DNA from: Lysobacter sp. Root494
GTDB lineage: Bacteria; Pseudomonadota; Gammaproteobacteria; Xanthomonadales; Xanthomonadaceae
Reading direction: 5' to 3'
Length of the DNA: 64,000 nt
NCBI RefSeq assembly: GCF_001427225.1
Contig: NZ_LMFH01000007.1
Span: forward strand, 186,001-250,000
Shown here: positions 8,007 to 17,328 of the stretch, piece after piece
How positions within the stretch are numbered: the first letter of the stretch is position 1
How the letters are laid out: the number at the start of each line of letters is the position of its first letter
Position numbers and translations under genes: made by a program
The notes under the pieces: generated by a model
Database searches by the model: none
The model's input: the letters and a program-made list of their open reading frames with translations, nothing else
Told to the model about the DNA's origin: nothing

Positions 8007-9595
8007 AGCTGATGACGAAGCTGGCGAAACTGGCCGTGCCGATCGCACTGGCGATCTCTGGCACCGCCGCGTTGCCTAGCGAAGCCGCGACCGCGACTCC
8101 TGCACCCGCACGCGCGAAAGCGGGCGAGGAAGTTTTCTATCACGTCTTCCTGCGCAGCTTCCGCGACTCGAACGGCGACCGTATCGGCGACCTGCCCGGG
8201 CTCACCGCGAAACTCGATTACCTGAAGCAGCTCGGCATCACCTCGATCCTGCTCACGCCGCTGCAGCCATCGCCGTACTACCACAACTACTTCGCCACCG
8301 AGTTCAAGGCGATCGAGCCCGAATACGGCACGATGGACGACTACTTCGCCTTCGTCCGCGCCGCGCACGCGCGCGGGCTGAAGGTGTATCTCGACCAGGA
8401 ATTCCAGTACGTCGCCGAAGGCCATCCGTGGCTGGAGGAGTCGCTCGACCGCGCCGACGCGCCGCATGCGAAATACCTGCTGTGGCGAAAACCGGACCAC
8501 TCCGAAGCCGAGCCCTTCCTCAACCAGGCACGCTGGGAGGGCTACGACGGCCGCCGGATCGCGATCGCGATGGTCGACATGAACCAGCCCGCGGTGCAGC
8601 GCTACTTCCAAGACCTGCTGCTGTACTGGGTCGATCCGCACGGCGACGGCAGCGGCCGCGATGGCGTCGACGGCCTGCGCATCGACCACATGATGGACGA
8701 CGTCGACAACAAGGGCCTGGCAAAGGATCTCTTCGCGAAGTTCTGGACGCCGACGTTCAGGACGTTGAAGACGCGTCGCCCCGGGCTGCGCATCATCGCC
8801 GAGCAGTACGACTGGGGTTTTGGCGAGGACTGGCTGACCCGCGGCAACGCCGACCTCGTGTTCGCCTTCCCGATGCGCGGCGCGTTGACCAAACTCGACA
8901 AGGCGCAGCTGGTCAAGGCGGTGCGCGAGACCGAGGCGAAGACGCCGGCCGGCAAGGGCCAGATCGTGTTCCTTGAAAACCACGACACCGACCGTTTCAT
9001 GTCGCTGGCCAGGGATCCTGCGCGCGCACGCGCCGGTGCCGCACTGGCGCTGCTGCTCAAGGGCGAGCCGCTGATCTATTACGGGCAGGAGCTGGGCATG
9101 CGGGGCATCGCGCGCCAGGGAACGATGTCGGATGCCGCGCACATTCCGCTGCGCGAAGCCTTTCGCTGGGACGCCGATCTCAACGCCGATGGCTCGGCGA
9201 TCTGGTATCGCCGCGACGACGCGCCGTTCTGGACCGAACGTTACAACCGTTCCAACGATGGCGTGTCGGTGGAAGAGGAAGCCGCCGCCGGTTCCCTGCT
9301 CGCGTGGTACCGCGAACTGCTGTCGTTGCGGAGCACGCGTCCGGAACTTCGCCATGGTGACCAGCGCCTGCTCTGCGACAGCGACCCGGACCTGATGTGC
9401 GTGTTGCGCGAGGACGGCGCGCGACGCAGCCTGCTGCTGGTCAACCTGGGCGACAAACCCGCGACCCCCTTGCTGGATTCCGCGCTCGCGGGCGCGCGCT
9501 GGATCGACCTGCTCGGCGCTGCTCCGCACGCGCGCGTCGATCCGACGCGACTGAACCTGCCACCGATGGCGGTCCGCGTCATCGGCTCGCCGTGA
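8003..9595 (+). CDS. Exported GH13 alpha-amylase-family glycoside hydrolase
   Basis: The product has 530 residues with an N-terminal signal-like segment ending in an Ala/Pro-rich linker (residues 1-40). The barrel starts at VFYHVFLRSFRDSNGDRIGD. The nucleophile Asp228 is in GLRIDH, acid/base Glu267 in IIAEQYDW and transition-state stabiliser Asp328 in ENHDTDR; a C-terminal beta domain follows. The usual region I D-x-x-x-N-H is changed to DQEFQYV, so the subfamily is not a standard alpha-amylase. It should cleave or transfer alpha-glucosyl units in the periplasm. It is the last gene of the overlapping operon, and its product must be exported while the other three products look cytosolic. Confidence 0.85.
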   Translation: MKLMTKLAKLAVPIALAISGTAALPSEAATATPAPARAKAGEEVFYHVFLRSFRDSNGDRIGDLPGLTAKLDYLKQLGITSILLTPLQPSPYYHNYFATEFKAIEPEYGTMDDYFAFVRAAHARGLKVYLDQEFQYVAEGHPWLEESLDRADAPHAKYLLWRKPDHSEAEPFLNQARWEGYDGRRIAIAMVDMNQPAVQRYFQDLLLYWVDPHGDGSGRDGVDGLRIDHMMDDVDNKGLAKDLFAKFWTPTFRTLKTRRPGLRIIAEQYDWGFGEDWLTRGNADLVFAFPMRGALTKLDKAQLVKAVRETEAKTPAGKGQIVFLENHDTDRFMSLARDPARARAGAALALLLKGEPLIYYGQELGMRGIARQGTMSDAAHIPLREAFRWDADLNADGSAIWYRRDDAPFWTERYNRSNDGVSVEEEAAAGSLLAWYRELLSLRSTRPELRHGDQRLLCDSDPDLMCVLREDGARRSLLLVNLGDKPATPLLDSALAGARWIDLLGAAPHARVDPTRLNLPPMAVRVIGSP

Positions 9596-9707
9596 TCGGG
9601 CAGCGAGCCTGCACGAAGGCGGGCCGCGTGGCTGGCTCGGCCACCTGATCCACGCGTGCGACAGGCTGGACACTACGGGAGCCGCATTTCGGGCCAGAAT
9701 CCGCACG

Positions 9708-10592
9708 ATGGCCGTACCCTTCATCGAACGCCCGCTCTGCGAACCGGTGGAACTGCGCCCGGGTACTTCGCTGCGCATCGAGCGCGTCCGCCAGGATGCG
9801 CATGCCGCCGCGACCGAACCATTCCCGCATTTCCACGATGTGCACGAGCTCGTGCTGTTCGGGCAGGTGCAGGGCGACTTCTTCACCGAAGGCTGGCGGT
9901 ATCCGCTGTCGCCCGGCTGCATCGCGTTCGTGCCGTCGATGCGCCAGCATGATTTCGCGCTCGCACCCGGATCACGTGACTGGGTGCTGGTGCAGGTCGA
10001 TGCGGTCGCCAGCGAAACGCTGCTGCGATCGCCGGGCCTGGAACGCCTTGCGCGTGGTTTCTGCGCGCTACCCGAGCGCCGGCTCCGGCAACGCATCGCC
10101 ACGCTCGCCAACTGGCTGACGGAACTGGATGGCACCGATCCGGCCGCGGTGCCGCTGGTGGAATTGCTGTTGCGTGCCGCCGCACAGGCACCGCAGCTTG
10201 AGGGCGAGCGTGTTGCCGGCGATCCCGACACGCTCAATCGCCTGCGCCCCGCGATCGAACGGCTTCGCCGCAATCCGGCCGACGCGCCTTCCGCCGAGGC
10301 CGCCGCCGCACTGTGCGCGTTGGCGCCGGCGTACTTCAGCCGCCGTTTCAAGCAGCAGATCGGCCTGAGCTGGAGCGAGTACGTGCGCACGCATCGCCTG
10401 CACCTGGCCAGCCAGCGCCTGCTCGCGAGCGACGAGCCGATCGTCGACATCGCGTATGGCCTGGGTTTCTCCACGCCATCGCATTTCGGCGAAGTGTTCC
10501 ATCAACGCTTCGGCCTTACCCCGCGGGAGTACCGGCTCAGCGCACGGCGGCGGGCAGGAGATGCGATGCCGCCCGCTGATCGCACCGGCTGA
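9708..10592 (+). CDS. AraC-family transcriptional regulator
   Basis: The product has 294 residues. The N-terminal cupin-like sensor includes FPHFHDVHELVLFG and S-P-G-C-I-A-F-V-P. The C-terminal double HTH (about 210-285) ends with the AraC signature IVDIAYGLGFSTPSHFGEVFHQRFGLTP (split here: I-V-D-I-A-Y-G then G-F-S-T-P-S-H-F). It lies 112 bases after the GH13 gene on the same strand, so it probably controls the dioxygenase-ADH-esterase-GH13 operon in response to a sugar or aromatic ligand. That regulatory link is inferred from position only. The ATG has a weak ribosome-binding site. Confidence 0.9.
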   Translation: MAVPFIERPLCEPVELRPGTSLRIERVRQDAHAAATEPFPHFHDVHELVLFGQVQGDFFTEGWRYPLSPGCIAFVPSMRQHDFALAPGSRDWVLVQVDAVASETLLRSPGLERLARGFCALPERRLRQRIATLANWLTELDGTDPAAVPLVELLLRAAAQAPQLEGERVAGDPDTLNRLRPAIERLRRNPADAPSAEAAAALCALAPAYFSRRFKQQIGLSWSEYVRTHRLHLASQRLLASDEPIVDIAYGLGFSTPSHFGEVFHQRFGLTPREYRLSARRRAGDAMPPADRTG

Positions 10593-10666
10593 TCGCACTC
10601 GCTGTTTCACTGTCCATGAACGAAGCGCTGCCTAGCTTGGAGCGCGGTTCCAGCGGAGTAAGTTTC

Positions 10667-10906
10667 ATGGAATTGCGTCCGAACACGGCTTATCCCAAAA
10701 GCGATCCGCGCTACCACACCGCCAACGTGCTCGCGGCGCTGGACGACCTGATCCGGCACCTGCGCGAGGACACGCGCGAGTTCGACGACCCCAAGGCCCA
10801 GGCGTTGTTCGAGACCAGTGCCGAAGTGCTCGGCGGCCTGCGCACCGCGTTCGAGCATTACGACAGCGGAGCGGAAGTGGCGATGCGCGAACCGCGCGGG
10901 CACTAG
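10667..10906 (+). CDS. Small hypothetical protein
   Basis: The product has 79 residues, MELRPNTAYPKSDPRYHT and then a helical, charged body containing A-A-L-D-D-L-I-R-H-L-R-E-D. GGAGTAAGTTTC precedes the ATG at 10667, which I prefer over an upstream ATG at 10616 in the same frame. There is no signal peptide or known motif. Short proteins of this sort are frequent in Lysobacter and Xanthomonas and are uncharacterised. Confidence 0.7.
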   Translation: MELRPNTAYPKSDPRYHTANVLAALDDLIRHLREDTREFDDPKAQALFETSAEVLGGLRTAFEHYDSGAEVAMREPRGH

Positions 10907-11065
10907 CATTTTCGTCACGCCGTCATCGCGCGGGCATTCCGTCCCGCCCACATTGCTGAGCCGCAAACGACTGTAAAAGCGTTCTTGCCTGCGACTTCAC
11001 GGCGGCCGATGCATTCGGCCATCTAGGCTGCCGGCGTCGGCCAACGGTCGGTGTGGAGCAGGACA

Positions 11066-11425
11066 ATGCGCAGGTATGGATTGGTTCTCGCAGTGATTGC
11101 GCTGCTGACACCTTCGCTGTCGAACTCGCAGGTCCAGCATGCGAATGACGTCTCCGGCACTCGCGCTTCAACCAGTGATGGTGCAGTCGCGGCGGACACC
11201 GATCCGCTGGTGCCGAAGACGACGAACGAACGCCGTAGCCTGATGGGCATGGTGATGGACGTTCTGATCGCGTCGGCGGAACAGCAGTCGGCGCGCCAGC
11301 AGGCTTCGCGCCAGCCGGGCGGAGCGAATGCGAAAGCCGCGCCGGCAGCGACCCCGCCCGCGCCGGCGGTGTCGCCGTCCGATCTCTCGACCCGCGAACA
11401 GATTGCCGTCGAATCGAAGCCCTGA
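11066..11425 (+). CDS. Exported hypothetical protein with disordered tail
   Basis: The product has 119 residues. MRRYGLVLAVIALLTPSLSNS is a probable signal peptide; the remainder is Ala/Pro/Ser/Gln-rich, with a single conserved-looking helix R-R-S-L-M-G-M-V-M-D-V-L-I-A-S-A. GGAGCAGGACA precedes the ATG. The gene ends 16 bases before the convergent ltaE stop. No family is recognised. Confidence 0.6.
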   Translation: MRRYGLVLAVIALLTPSLSNSQVQHANDVSGTRASTSDGAVAADTDPLVPKTTNERRSLMGMVMDVLIASAEQQSARQQASRQPGGANAKAAPAATPPAPAVSPSDLSTREQIAVESKP

Positions 11426-11441
11426 GTGCGGCGTCGGACGG

Positions 11442-12455
11442 CTACGCGGCAAACTGCCGCAGTGCGTCGATCGTCCGGCGAACGCCTTCGTCATCGACGT
11501 CCAGGTGCGTGACCAGGCGGATGCGCGGCGTGTAGCCGATCGACAACCGGATCGATGCCGCGTCCATCGCCTGTTTCAGCGCCGCCAGCCGCTCCTGCGG
11601 GACATCGACGAACACCATGTTGGTGTGCTGCGCGGCGACACTCAGGCCTGGGAGGCCCCGCAATCCTTGTGCGAGCGCCTGTGCCCGGCGATGGTCGTCG
11701 GCCAGGCGCGCGACGTGGTGATCCAGCGCGTGGATGCACGCCGCCGCAAGCATCCCCGCCTGGCGCATGCCGCCGCCAGCAACCTTGCGCCAGCGCGTCG
11801 CTTCGTCGATCAGCGCGCGCGTGCCGAGCAGCACCGAGCCCACCGGCGCACCGAGTCCCTTCGACAGGCACACCGACACGCTGTGGAAGTGGCGCGTGAC
11901 CTCGCGCGCCGGCACGCCATCGGCGACGGCCGCGTTGAACAGGCGCGCGCCATCGAGGTGCAGCAACAGCCCCTGCCGATCGCAGAGCGCACGCGCGTCG
12001 CGCAGGTAGTCGCGGGGCAGCACGCGACCGTGCCAGGTGTCCTCCAGGCACAGCAGCCGTGTGCGTGCGAAGTGCGGATCGCGCGGCTTGATGACCTGCT
12101 CGACCACGTCCAGCGGCAACGTGCCGTCCCCTGCATGCAGCACGGGTTGCGGCTGGATCGAACCGAACACCGCCGCGCCACCGCCTTCGTACTTGTAGGT
12201 GTGCGCGTCCATGCCGACGATGTATTCGTCGCCGCGCTGGCAATGCGACAACAACGCGAGCAGGTTGGCCTGCGTGCCGCTGGGCGCGAACAGTCCGGCC
12301 TCGAAGCCGAGTTCATCCGCGAGGCGCTGCTGCAGCGCGTTCACCGTCGGATCCTCGCCGTACACGTCGTCGCCCACTTCGGCACGAAGCATCGCTTCGC
12401 GCATGGCCGCGGTGGGACGCGTGACGGTGTCGCTGCGCAGGTCGATCAGGTTCAT
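11442..12455 (-). CDS. ltaE: Low-specificity L-threonine aldolase
   Basis: The product has 337 residues, matching the usual length of LtaE. It is a PLP-dependent fold-type I enzyme that cleaves L-threonine and L-allo-threonine to glycine and acetaldehyde. The N-terminal signature [19 protein letters not shown], the cofactor-stacking region [12 protein letters not shown], and the Schiff-base lysine in [16 protein letters not shown] are all present. It is cytosolic and monocistronic; convergent with the small exported gene on its left and divergent from the DUF6630-like gene on its right. No clear Shine-Dalgarno sequence is visible. Confidence 0.95.
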   Translation of the reverse strand: MNLIDLRSDTVTRPTAAMREAMLRAEVGDDVYGEDPTVNALQQRLADELGFEAGLFAPSGTQANLLALLSHCQRGDEYIVGMDAHTYKYEGGGAAVFGSIQPQPVLHAGDGTLPLDVVEQVIKPRDPHFARTRLLCLEDTWHGRVLPRDYLRDARALCDRQGLLLHLDGARLFNAAVADGVPAREVTRHFHSVSVCLSKGLGAPVGSVLLGTRALIDEATRWRKVAGGGMRQAGMLAAACIHALDHHVARLADDHRRAQALAQGLRGLPGLSVAAQHTNMVFVDVPQERLAALKQAMDAASIRLSIGYTPRIRLVTHLDVDDEGVRRTIDALRQFAA

Positions 12456-12558
12456 GGCTGGTCAGGCGGGCCCAAAACGCAAGCATAGTCGACGTCGCGC
12501 GGTACGCCCGTGCGGGTTTGGGCGTATTCTTCGTTCCCGCCCAGCGAGGTGCGCGCGA

Positions 12559-13098
12559 ATGAACACTCATTCCGAATACGACCCGGACGACAACTTCGCC
12601 AGCGCCTTCAATGCAGAGGCCGAGCTCGACGAGGACGCGGCGGTCGAAGCCGTCGCGTGGCAGCTGCTGCTGCTGATCAACCCGGGCGACGAGGACACGG
12701 CGATGCAGCAGTTCGCGGTCTGCCGCGACGCGCTGGACGAAGGCGACGATCCGGTAGAAGCGATACGCGACGCGATCGACTGGAAGTCGGGCTTCTTCAT
12801 CGCGGGCGACGATCCGGCCGGCCTGATCGAGGTACTCGACGAACTCGCGTCGCGCTTCAACCTGCGGATCGACTGGGGCGTGGAAGACCCGACCGACGAG
12901 GACTTCCTCGACGATGCCGAAGTGCCTTCGCTGATCGCCACCGCGTTCGACCGCCTGCGCGAACACCACTACACACTGTGGACCTACGAGACCGGCGGCG
13001 ACGAGCATGCGGGCTGGATCGCGCTGCAGCGTGATGACGAGGCGCTGCCGATGGTGGCGGCGGCGCTCGGGTTCCACGTGCGGCCGGGGGCGGGCTGA
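12559..13098 (+). CDS. Acidic cytosolic protein, DUF6630-like
   Basis: The product has 179 residues and is strongly acidic, with an Asp/Glu-rich N-terminus. Segments WKSGFFIAGDDPAGLIEVLD, RIDWGVEDPTDEDFLDDAEV and YETGGDEHAGWIALQ fit what I remember of the DUF6630 family (function unknown). It has no signal peptide or membrane segment. A GAGG motif sits nine bases before the ATG. The gene stands alone and converges on the M20 peptidase gene across a strong palindrome at 13185. Confidence 0.7.
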   Translation: MNTHSEYDPDDNFASAFNAEAELDEDAAVEAVAWQLLLLINPGDEDTAMQQFAVCRDALDEGDDPVEAIRDAIDWKSGFFIAGDDPAGLIEVLDELASRFNLRIDWGVEDPTDEDFLDDAEVPSLIATAFDRLREHHYTLWTYETGGDEHAGWIALQRDDEALPMVAAALGFHVRPGAG

Positions 13099-13184
13099 CG
13101 GGCTGTGACAGGTGATGGGTATCGCTACGCTCAACCCATCCCTACGAAGACGATAAGCCGCACTCCTTTCATCCTCGATCTGCT

Positions 13185-13208
13185 TTGAGCGGAGCGTGCT
13201 CCGCTCAA
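13185..13208. terminator. Perfect stem-loop between convergent genes
   Basis: TTGAGCGGAGC is followed by GT and the exact complement, giving an 11-bp stem. It is 86 bases past the stop at 13098 and 19 bases past the stop of the minus-strand M20 gene (13228), a typical place for a bidirectional terminator, but neither side has a T-run. It could instead protect mRNA ends. Confidence 0.45.
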
Positions 13209-13227
13209 CAAGACGCGAATCGCGAAG

Positions 13228-14625
13228 TCAGCCCGCGAGCTTCTCCAGCATCCGCACCCAATGATCGACGTCGTCATCGAGCGCCTTCACCGGCAGGCGC
13301 TCGTCGCGGCCGTGGGCGCGCATGTCGTCGGGCACGATGCCCCACGAGCCATCGACGCCGTAGATCGGGATCCCCTGCACGCGGAACGGACGCGCATCGC
13401 TGGCGCCCGTGCTCATCTCCGGGATCACCGGCGCGTTCGGGAAGCGTGCGTGCACGCTGTCGGTGTAGGCCTGCAGGACATCCGGACGCAGCGGTGAATC
13501 CAGCGAGGCGACGTTGTCGTCGAGGCGCGTCACTTCGACCTTGTCGCCGGCGATCTTCTGCAGTTCGTCGCGGATCGCATCGGGCGACACGCCGGGCAGG
13601 ATGCGGCAATTCACCGTCGCGCGCGCGAGCTGCGGCAACGCGTTGGGCGCGTGTCCGCCGGTGAGCATCGTGGCGACGCAGCGCGTGCGCGTGAGCCCGA
13701 CTTCGCCAGCATCGGCCTCGATGACGTCCGCGGCCTTGCCGTTCGCCGGATCCTTGAGCCATTCGCGCATCGCATTGCCGAGCGCACCGGACTCGCTCTT
13801 CTGCCGCTCGGTGAAGTAGGCGCGCGTGGTCGCGTTGAGCGCGGGTTCGAAGCGATAACTGCCCAACCGGTTGAGGGCATCGGACAACTGGTAGATCGCA
13901 TTGTCCGGCTTCGGCTTGGAACTGTGGCCGCCGGGGTTGTGCGTGGTGAAGGCGTAATCGGCGTACGTCTTCTCCGCGGTCTGGAAGGTGAAGCCGATCG
14001 GATGCCCGTCCGGCGCGAAACCGCCGCCACCGCCATCGGCGTTGAGGCCGAATTCGGCGTCGAGCATCGGCTTCCACTGCGTGGCGCCGAGCTTCGCACC
14101 TATGCCCGTGGTCTCCTCGTCGCCGGTGAAGAGCACCACGATGTCGCGCTTGGGCTTGAAGCCGCGCGCCTTGAGCTGCAGCAGCGCCGTCGTGACCGAA
14201 ACCACGCCCATCTTGTCGTCGCTGGTGCCGCGTCCGTAGAAGTAGCCGTCCTTCTCGACGAACTTGAACGGGTCCATCGACCAGTCTTCCGGCTTGGCCT
14301 CGACCACGTCCATGTGCGCCATCAGCATGATCGGCTTCGCTGTCGCCTTGCCCGCGGCGGGCCAGCGCACGACGAGCGCCGCGGTGTGGTTTTCCGGCGT
14401 ACCGTCGTAGGGAAGCACGTGGATGTCGCCCGCGGCCCAGCCTGCGGCCTTGTACTGGTCGGCCAGGTATTGCGCGAGTTCGGGCACCTTGCCGCGCCCG
14501 GCCACGGTCGGTATCTCCACGCTCTGCCTGAGCAGCTCGCGCGCCTTCGCGTGCCATGGGTTGGCGGCGGGAGCCGCGGCGACGGAACCTGCAAGCAAGG
14601 CAGTGGCGAGTATCGCGATGCGCAT
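13228..14625 (-). CDS. Exported M20-family metallopeptidase
   Basis: The product has 465 residues with signal peptide MRIAILATALLAGSVAAAPA. Zinc ligands and catalytic residues of the M20/M25/M40 family are visible: LMAHMDVV (His, general base Asp), RGTSDDKMG (bridging Asp), FTGDEETTG (Glu-Glu) and a distal His near the C-terminus (D-M-R-A-H-G-R-D-E). The lid/dimerisation domain contains HNPGGHSSKP. It should be a periplasmic carboxypeptidase or dipeptidase. GAAGGGG lies six bases before the second ATG (14625), which I prefer over the ATG at 14631 that abuts it. Confidence 0.9.
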   Translation of the reverse strand: MRIAILATALLAGSVAAAPAANPWHAKARELLRQSVEIPTVAGRGKVPELAQYLADQYKAAGWAAGDIHVLPYDGTPENHTAALVVRWPAAGKATAKPIMLMAHMDVVEAKPEDWSMDPFKFVEKDGYFYGRGTSDDKMGVVSVTTALLQLKARGFKPKRDIVVLFTGDEETTGIGAKLGATQWKPMLDAEFGLNADGGGGGFAPDGHPIGFTFQTAEKTYADYAFTTHNPGGHSSKPKPDNAIYQLSDALNRLGSYRFEPALNATTRAYFTERQKSESGALGNAMREWLKDPANGKAADVIEADAGEVGLTRTRCVATMLTGGHAPNALPQLARATVNCRILPGVSPDAIRDELQKIAGDKVEVTRLDDNVASLDSPLRPDVLQAYTDSVHARFPNAPVIPEMSTGASDARPFRVQGIPIYGVDGSWGIVPDDMRAHGRDERLPVKALDDDVDHWVRMLEKLAG

Positions 14626-14800
14626 CAACATCCCCTTCGATGAAAGTGGCGGGCCCAGGATCGCGTTATACCGCAGCCCGCCGCCGCGATCCGTGGGATG
14701 TGCCGTGCTTGCGGCTTTGCGCCAGCCTCGGCCGGTGCAATGCCGGGCCCGCCGGGCGAGAATGGCCCCCATCACCCGTGTCTGCGAGGCAACTCCCCCC

Positions 14801-15193
14801 ATGCAGTTCCTGATGCTGGTCTACACCGACAACACCCTGATGGAAGCCGTCCACGACGGCCAGTACGACACCATGATGCGCGGCTGCTTCGAGCACGCCG
14901 ACGAGCTGCGCGCCGAGGGCAAGCTGCTGGGTTCCCAGCAGCTCGAATCGGCGACGACCGCGCGCACGATCCGCAATCGCAACGGACGCGTCAGCGTGGT
15001 CGATGGCCCGTTTGCGGAAACCAAGGAAATGCTCGCGGGCTTCAACGTGCTGGAAGCCGACAGCCTCGACGAAGCCGTGCGCATGGCGTCCGAATTCCCG
15101 TGGTCGAGCACCGGCAGCATCGAGGTGCGCCCGATCCGCGACATGAATGCGGTGCGGCGGCGCGTCGGTGCGCCGGTTCCCGAAGTTTCGTGA
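14801..15193 (+). CDS. YCII-related (DGPF motif) protein
   Basis: The product has 130 residues, MQFLMLVYTDN start, and the diagnostic VVDGPFAETKEMLAGFNVLE segment of the YCII-related/DGPF family, a ferredoxin-like alpha/beta fold. The function is unknown; relatives are often encoded next to ECF sigma factors, but none is seen here. It is divergent from the M20 peptidase gene and converges on yaeQ with a 46-base gap. It has no signal peptide. Confidence 0.9.
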   Translation: MQFLMLVYTDNTLMEAVHDGQYDTMMRGCFEHADELRAEGKLLGSQQLESATTARTIRNRNGRVSVVDGPFAETKEMLAGFNVLEADSLDEAVRMASEFPWSSTGSIEVRPIRDMNAVRRRVGAPVPEVS

Positions 15194-15239
15194 CATCGCT
15201 GCGCGCCCGCCATCGGCGAAGCGCGCTACGAGGCGGCAA

Positions 15240-15791
15240 CTACGCGGCCGCGGGTTCCTGCCGGATCCGTGGCCGCAGCGTGATCGTCCGCTCGGTGTCC
15301 ATCAGCTGCACCTCGCCGTCCTGGATCATTGCGGTCAGGCGCATGCTGCGGGCGAGCAGCGTGCTGATCGCTTCAACGCTTACCGGATCGATGTCGATCA
15401 CGGTGAGGTTTTTCAGGCGCGACAGCGTCGCCGCGTTGCGGCTCCACCACGCATCGGCGGCCTGTCCGCCGTAGCTCACCACGATCACCTGCCGCGCGCG
15501 GCCGGAGGCCTTGCGCAGGCGCGATTCATCGGGTTGGCCCAGCTCGATCCACTGTTCGATCTCGCCGGTGTAGTCGCGCCGCCACAGTGCCGGTTCGTCC
15601 TCGTCGCTGAGGCCGCGGCCGAATTCCAGGCGCTCATCGGCGAACAGCGCGAACGCCAGCAACCGCACCATCAGCCGCGCATCGGTCTCCGATGGGTGCT
15701 GGGCGAGCGTGAGGTTGTGGCTCGCGTAGTAGTGCCGGTCCATGTCGGTGACCTGCAACTCCGCCTTGGCGACGGTGGCCTTGGGAGCCAT
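15240..15791 (-). CDS. yaeQ: YaeQ family protein
   Basis: The product has 183 residues, the typical YaeQ length, starting MAPKATVAKAELQVTDMDRH. Conserved stretches LTLAQHPSETDARLMVRLLA, FGRGLSDEDEPALW and QWIELGQPDESRLRKASGRA are characteristic. YaeQ has a PD-(D/E)XK-like fold of unknown cellular role; E. coli YaeQ was once linked to haemolysin expression (RfaH suppression). AGGATCGTCC precedes the chosen ATG at 15791. It is monocistronic. Confidence 0.95.
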   Translation of the reverse strand: MAPKATVAKAELQVTDMDRHYYASHNLTLAQHPSETDARLMVRLLAFALFADERLEFGRGLSDEDEPALWRRDYTGEIEQWIELGQPDESRLRKASGRARQVIVVSYGGQAADAWWSRNAATLSRLKNLTVIDIDPVSVEAISTLLARSMRLTAMIQDGEVQLMDTERTITLRPRIRQEPAAA

Positions 15792-16031
15792 GGACGATCC
15801 TGGCGCGAAGCCGGTCGAAAGGGCGGCCATTCTAGGCGCATACGGCGTGGGGCCGCGCTCCGTGGCAAAAAATGGCGCACACGCGTGGCTCGATGGCAAC
15901 CGCGCCGGACCATTTCGGCCCGCCCCCGTTCATCGCATGCACACACCGCGCACGCACAATGACGCCTTCGTTTCTCCACGGGCAGGGATGCTGGCGACTG
16001 GTGCGCTGTGTGGCGCGCAACCGATGACCGC

Positions 16032-16616
16032 ATGAATCCTCCTGCTTCGATCAGTTCCCTGCACCACGCGCGCGAACAGCGACTGGCCTCGCTGCAACAG
16101 CGCTTCGACCTGCACCGCGCCTCGTTCCCGGCCGAATGGTGCGATTACGGCAGCGACGATCCGGTCGGCGACGCCGAACATCTCGTCAATTCCTGCGCCG
16201 ACTGCGGCACGTTGCCGCAACTCGCCGGCGATGGCGTGACCTGGACCGCGACCTGCGCCTGCGGCGCGCAGGCACCGGCCGCGAAGATGCGCTGGCAGGC
16301 CTGGCTGCAGTGGAACCGCAGTCCGCTGTCGGTGGATCCGGCGTGGCACGAGCTGCCGTTCTTCTTCATCTCCGAACTGGGCGAAGACGATGCGCGCCAC
16401 AAGCTCGCGCGGCTGCGCGAGCACCTGGAACTGCGCAGCAATCTCGAGGGCGCGCGCCGCGTGTGCGGTTATCGCGTGGGCTCGGGTTATCTCCAGCGCC
16501 TGAAGGCGTACCACGGCTGGTGCTGCTACGCCCAGGAACTGCTGAAGCGGCAATCGGTCGCGCAGCCGCCGGCCAAGGGCATCGCGTCGGGGTTGCACAA
16601 CACGCGCCACGCGTAA
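16032..16616 (+). CDS. Hypothetical protein with Cys-pair motif
   Basis: The product has 194 residues. It contains two close cysteine pairs, C-A-D-C-G and C-A-C-G (around residues 55-80), resembling a small zinc ribbon, and another W-C-C-Y near the C-terminus. The remainder is charged and helical. It has no signal peptide. I took the start at 16032 (MNPPASISSLHHAREQR); an in-frame upstream start at 16008 is possible. No family recognised. Confidence 0.65.
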   Translation: MNPPASISSLHHAREQRLASLQQRFDLHRASFPAEWCDYGSDDPVGDAEHLVNSCADCGTLPQLAGDGVTWTATCACGAQAPAAKMRWQAWLQWNRSPLSVDPAWHELPFFFISELGEDDARHKLARLREHLELRSNLEGARRVCGYRVGSGYLQRLKAYHGWCCYAQELLKRQSVAQPPAKGIASGLHNTRHA

Positions 16617-16797
16617 CGCGGGCAGGCCGCGCGGCGAACCGGCGGCGCTCTTACATGCGCGACCATGACTCGCAGGGGCGGCTGCGCATTTCCTGCAGCG
16701 ATCGCAACGGAACGCGAAGTCTCATCGGCCCCGCAGAGCATCACGCAGTTGGCAGTGACCACGTACTATCGACGCGACCCGTTACCCGAGTTGATCG

Positions 16798-17184
16798 ATG
16801 AAGCTGCGCACATTCTGCCTGCCTATCCCCCGATGCGGCGCATTGATGCTCCTCGCCTGCTCACTCTCCGCCTGCGTGACGCCGCCCGCGCAAACGGCTT
16901 CGTTCGTGCCCGGAGCGCAGGCCGAGTTCGAGGGCCGCGTCGTCAGCGTCGACACGACTCCGTGGGCGTACGACGGCAACGCGGTGGTCATGGTCGCGAC
17001 GGGCAACACCGGGATCGTGCAGGTGCAGCTGCCCGCACGCTGGAACCTGTGCCAGGCGGAACCGCCCGGCGACGTACAGGCATTCAAACCGGACGATCGC
17101 GTGCAGGTGGCGGGCACGTTCACCGAAGCCGGCACGGTCGTCGTGTGCGAACAGCCGCGGCACCACTTGCGCAAGATGGAGTGA
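16798..17184 (+). CDS. Small outer-envelope lipoprotein
   Basis: The product has 128 residues. The signal ends in lipobox L-S-A-C (Cys about residue 26), so it is lipid-anchored. The mature part is a compact beta-rich domain with E-F-E-G-R-V-V-S-V-D and V-Q-V-A-G-T-F-T, resembling an OB-fold. Two further cysteines could form a disulfide. A stem-loop follows at 17219-17239. No family recognised. Confidence 0.7.
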   Translation: MKLRTFCLPIPRCGALMLLACSLSACVTPPAQTASFVPGAQAEFEGRVVSVDTTPWAYDGNAVVMVATGNTGIVQVQLPARWNLCQAEPPGDVQAFKPDDRVQVAGTFTEAGTVVVCEQPRHHLRKME

Positions 17185-17218
17185 ACACGCGCGAGTGATG
17201 CGGCGCGCTGTTGCGCCT

Positions 17219-17239
17219 ACCGGCGCTTGCAGCGCCGGT
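17219..17239. terminator. Stem-loop after the lipoprotein gene
   Basis: ACCGGCGC and GCGCCGGT form an 8-bp stem around a five-base loop, 35 bases past the stop at 17184. There is no T-run, so intrinsic termination would be weak; it may serve as an mRNA 3-prime stabiliser. Confidence 0.35.
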
Positions 17240-17328
17240 TAATGGCTTCTGACTGCGATCCCGCGTTTTCACATGGCCGCACAAGCGGCTGCAAGAGCAT
17301 TGGGCAACTCCACACGGTCCGATGCCCC

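Noticed and set aside
6920-10474. Very long open frame on the minus strand opposite the dioxygenase operon
   Set aside because: Shadow of ADH, esterase, GH13 and AraC genes; low-complexity Arg/Ser composition and no ribosome-binding site.
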